20,976 bases of DNA from Candidatus Liptonbacteria bacterium (GTDB taxonomy: Bacteria; Patescibacteriota; Minisyncoccia; UBA6257; 2-01-FULL-56-20): positions 1 through 20,976 of the forward strand of contig JACRFR010000019.1 of NCBI GenBank assembly GCA_016212635.1. The letters run 5' to 3'. Made by a program: the position numbers and the translations under genes. The notes below the pieces were generated by a model. It was not told where the DNA came from and did not search any database. It was given only the letters and a program-made list of their open reading frames with translations. Positions 19,140 to 20,976 of the stretch are shown one piece after another. Positions within the stretch are counted from its first letter, which is position 1. Each line of letters begins with the position of its first letter.

Positions 19140-20976
19140 ATGAAAAAATACGACTTTCGAAAAATAGAAAAAACTTGGCAGGACGTCTGGGCTAAAACCG
19201 GCATCTACCGAGCCCAGGATTTTTCCAAAAAGCCCAAGTTCTACCCGTTAGTGGAATTCCCGTATCCCTCCGGAGCTGGACTGCACGTGGGCCATGTTCG
19301 GAGCTATACCGCCATGGATGTGCTGGCCCGCAAGCGCCGGATGGAAGGCCAGAATGTGCTCTATCCCATTGGCTGGGATGCCTTTGGCTTGCCCACTGAA
19401 AACTATGCGGTCAAAACCGGCATCCATCCGGCCAAAGTTACCCGGCAGAACTCCGATACCTTTCGACGACAGCTTAAGCGCATGGGTTTTTCTTTTGATT
19501 GGTCGCGGGAAGTAAACACCACCGATCCGGAGTATTACAAATGGACCCAGTGGATATTTTTACAGCTGTATAAACACGGATTGGCATATAAAGCCAAGTC
19601 AACCATTAACTGGTGTCCCTCCTGTAAGATCGGTTTGGCTAACGAGGAAGTGGTAGCCAGCAAGTGCGAACGTTGCGGAGCGGCGGTGGAAGAGCGCGAG
19701 AAAGAGCAGTGGATGCTCCGCATCACCAAGTATGCGGACAAACTTTTAAAGGGTCTGGAGACGGTCAACTTTCTCCCACGCATCCGGAGCCAGCAGGAGA
19801 ATTGGATCGGACGCTCGGAAGGGGCTGAAATCCAATTTCCAATTTCCAATTACCAATTTCCAATTCCTGTTTTTACCACCCGGCCGGACACGCTGTTTGG
19901 CGCGACCTATATGGTTTTGTCGCCGGAGCATCCGTTGATCGAGAAGTTAAAAGATAGAATAAAGAATCTAGGGGAAGTCAAAAGGTATATCCAGCGTGCT
20001 AAGGGGAAGACCGAAGCGGAACGAATCGAAAATCGGGAGAAAACCGGCGTGGAACTCCGGGGAATAAAAGCGATCAATCCCGCCAACGGCAAGAAAACCC
20101 CGATCTTTGTGGCGGACTATGTTCTCTCCGGCTATGGCACCGGGGCGATTATGGCCGTGCCGGCACACGACGAACGGGATTACGAATTTGCTCGGAAATT
20201 CAAGTTACCGATTCGCCAGGTTATCGCTCCATATTTTTCAAACACCGAGGGAAAGGACGCGATAAGAAGTGATAAAAAAACCGTTCACCGGCATACTGCC
20301 TATGTTTTGCTCCGGCACTCGACGCGGGACAAGTACTTATGTCTGGACTGGGAAAAGTTTGGCTGGCACTCCGGGATTATTGGAGGTATAGATCCGGGCG
20401 AAGATCCGGTGCAAGCCGCCAAACGAGAGATATTGGAAGAGACCGGTTACCGCCATGTGCGTTTCGTAAGATATGTAGGCGGGGAACAACACAACCATTT
20501 CTTCGCTACTCACAAGGATGAAAATCGGTACGCTTTCGGGACCGGTATGCTGTTCGAATTGACGGATGAAAAAAAGGCGCCGGTTGAACTGGAGCACACC
20601 AAGAATCACCAACCGGTTTGGATCGAAGCGGGACGAATGGAGTCTTGGCTGAACCTGGCCTCCTTCCAGTACATATGGCAGGTTTTAAAATCCAACCAGG
20701 AATGTTTTACCGGTAACGGCGTAGCGATAAACTCCGGTAAGTTCAACGGCTTGAATTCGGAAGAGGCCAAATGGCAAATCACAACGGCGGTCGGCGGCAA
20801 GAAAACCGCTAAATACCACCTGCGGGACTGGATCTTCTCCCGTCAGCGTTACTGGGGCGAGCCGATTCCGATGATTTATTGTGAGCAATGTGCGAAGAAA
20901 CCAAAGGTACTTATTTTGCATGGATTAGGCGGAAATAGTCGCGAAAACTGGCTACCCTGGGCCAAGCGGGAGCTTG
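19140..20976 (+). CDS. leuS: Leucyl-tRNA synthetase with inserted Nudix and alpha/beta-hydrolase-like domains (3' end off window)
   Basis: 612 codons visible from ATG 19140. It charges tRNA-Leu. LeuRS parts in order: WQDVWAKTGIYRA, HIGH-type HVGH at 49-52 in FPYPSGAGLHVGHV, GWDAFGLPTENYA, a zinc-knuckle-like WCPSCKIG...CERCG, editing domain from ~220 (WIGRSEGAEI, FTTRPDTLFGATYM, GTGAIMAVPAHDERDYEFA with Asp347). Residues ~363-520 are foreign: a Nudix domain with a perfect box at 415-437 (GGIDPGEDPVQAAK then REILEETGY). LeuRS resumes at ~522 (FTGNGVAINSGKFNGLNSEE) through RDWIFSRQRYWGEPIPMIYC. After CEQC (581-584) the frame reads KVLILHGLGGNSRENWLPW, the start of an RBBP9/YdeN-type hydrolase, until the window ends. 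KMSKS lies beyond. Heptamer repeats encode ~231-242. I recall Nudix-containing LeuRS in CPR genomes. Confidence 0.9.
   Translation, partial: MKKYDFRKIEKTWQDVWAKTGIYRAQDFSKKPKFYPLVEFPYPSGAGLHVGHVRSYTAMDVLARKRRMEGQNVLYPIGWDAFGLPTENYAVKTGIHPAKVTRQNSDTFRRQLKRMGFSFDWSREVNTTDPEYYKWTQWIFLQLYKHGLAYKAKSTINWCPSCKIGLANEEVVASKCERCGAAVEEREKEQWMLRITKYADKLLKGLETVNFLPRIRSQQENWIGRSEGAEIQFPISNYQFPIPVFTTRPDTLFGATYMVLSPEHPLIEKLKDRIKNLGEVKRYIQRAKGKTEAERIENREKTGVELRGIKAINPANGKKTPIFVADYVLSGYGTGAIMAVPAHDERDYEFARKFKLPIRQVIAPYFSNTEGKDAIRSDKKTVHRHTAYVLLRHSTRDKYLCLDWEKFGWHSGIIGGIDPGEDPVQAAKREILEETGYRHVRFVRYVGGEQHNHFFATHKDENRYAFGTGMLFELTDEKKAPVELEHTKNHQPVWIEAGRMESWLNLASFQYIWQVLKSNQECFTGNGVAINSGKFNGLNSEEAKWQITTAVGGKKTAKYHLRDWIFSRQRYWGEPIPMIYCEQCAKKPKVLILHGLGGNSRENWLPWAKREL
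19831..19865. repeat. Heptanucleotide tandem repeat inside leuS
   Basis: Five 7-nt units: TCCAATT x3, ACCAATT, TCCAATT. They encode QFPISNYQFPI between the start of the editing domain and FTTRPDTLFG, where LeuRS normally has a short variable loop. Confidence 0.85.

Overview
The window looks like a contig from a Patescibacteria/CPR bacterium, roughly 50-55% GC by eye. I base this on gene content, since no marker tree could be run. The clues are a split transketolase, a PaaX/Cas2-like regulator with a hydrophobic N-terminal segment, a CPR-type zinc-ribbon protein, tightly packed genes with almost no visible Shine-Dalgarno sites, and a leucyl-tRNA synthetase carrying foreign catalytic domains. 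No rank below phylum is supportable.

Layout. 1-363: 3' end of a serine-recombinase-like gene running into a tRNA 3'-end-like remnant. 511-2819: transketolase N and C subunits with a small membrane-anchored protein gene between them. 2906-3779: a PaaX/Cas2-like regulator gene (minus strand) flanked on both sides by near-identical hairpins. 3860-6786: a pilin-like gene diverging from a PfkB kinase gene, which is translationally coupled to an unrecognised 411-aa protein. 6826-10259: a Nudix hydrolase, a zinc-ribbon protein, a fused nucleotidyltransferase-HEPN protein, type I isopentenyl-diphosphate isomerase, and ribosomal protein L25 with a good terminator. 10500-15208: a coiled-coil murein hydrolase, an M16 metallopeptidase and methionyl-tRNA synthetase. 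15332-18223: an AT-richer alpha/beta hydrolase, a split MNT/HEPN pair, TatD nuclease and a hypothetical protein. 18431-end: an RsmC-like methyltransferase and the first 612 codons of leucyl-tRNA synthetase.

Four themes stand out. (1) The LeuRS reading frame contains a complete Nudix domain at the end of its editing domain. It then enters what looks like an alpha/beta-hydrolase domain just before the window ends. (2) Two MNT-HEPN modules lie about 7.2 kb apart, one fused into a single polypeptide and one as a normal overlapping pair. (3) Six genes have a -10-like hexamer placed exactly 6 nt before the start codon, which predicts leaderless transcripts. (4) The region is full of short repeats: at least seven hairpin families and several 7-nt tandem repeats. 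Several lie in frame inside housekeeping genes (tatD, leuS, metG, pfkB-like) or form their C-terminal tails (tktN, recombinase).

All calls come from reading the sequence and from family knowledge. No database search, alignment or structure prediction was run.
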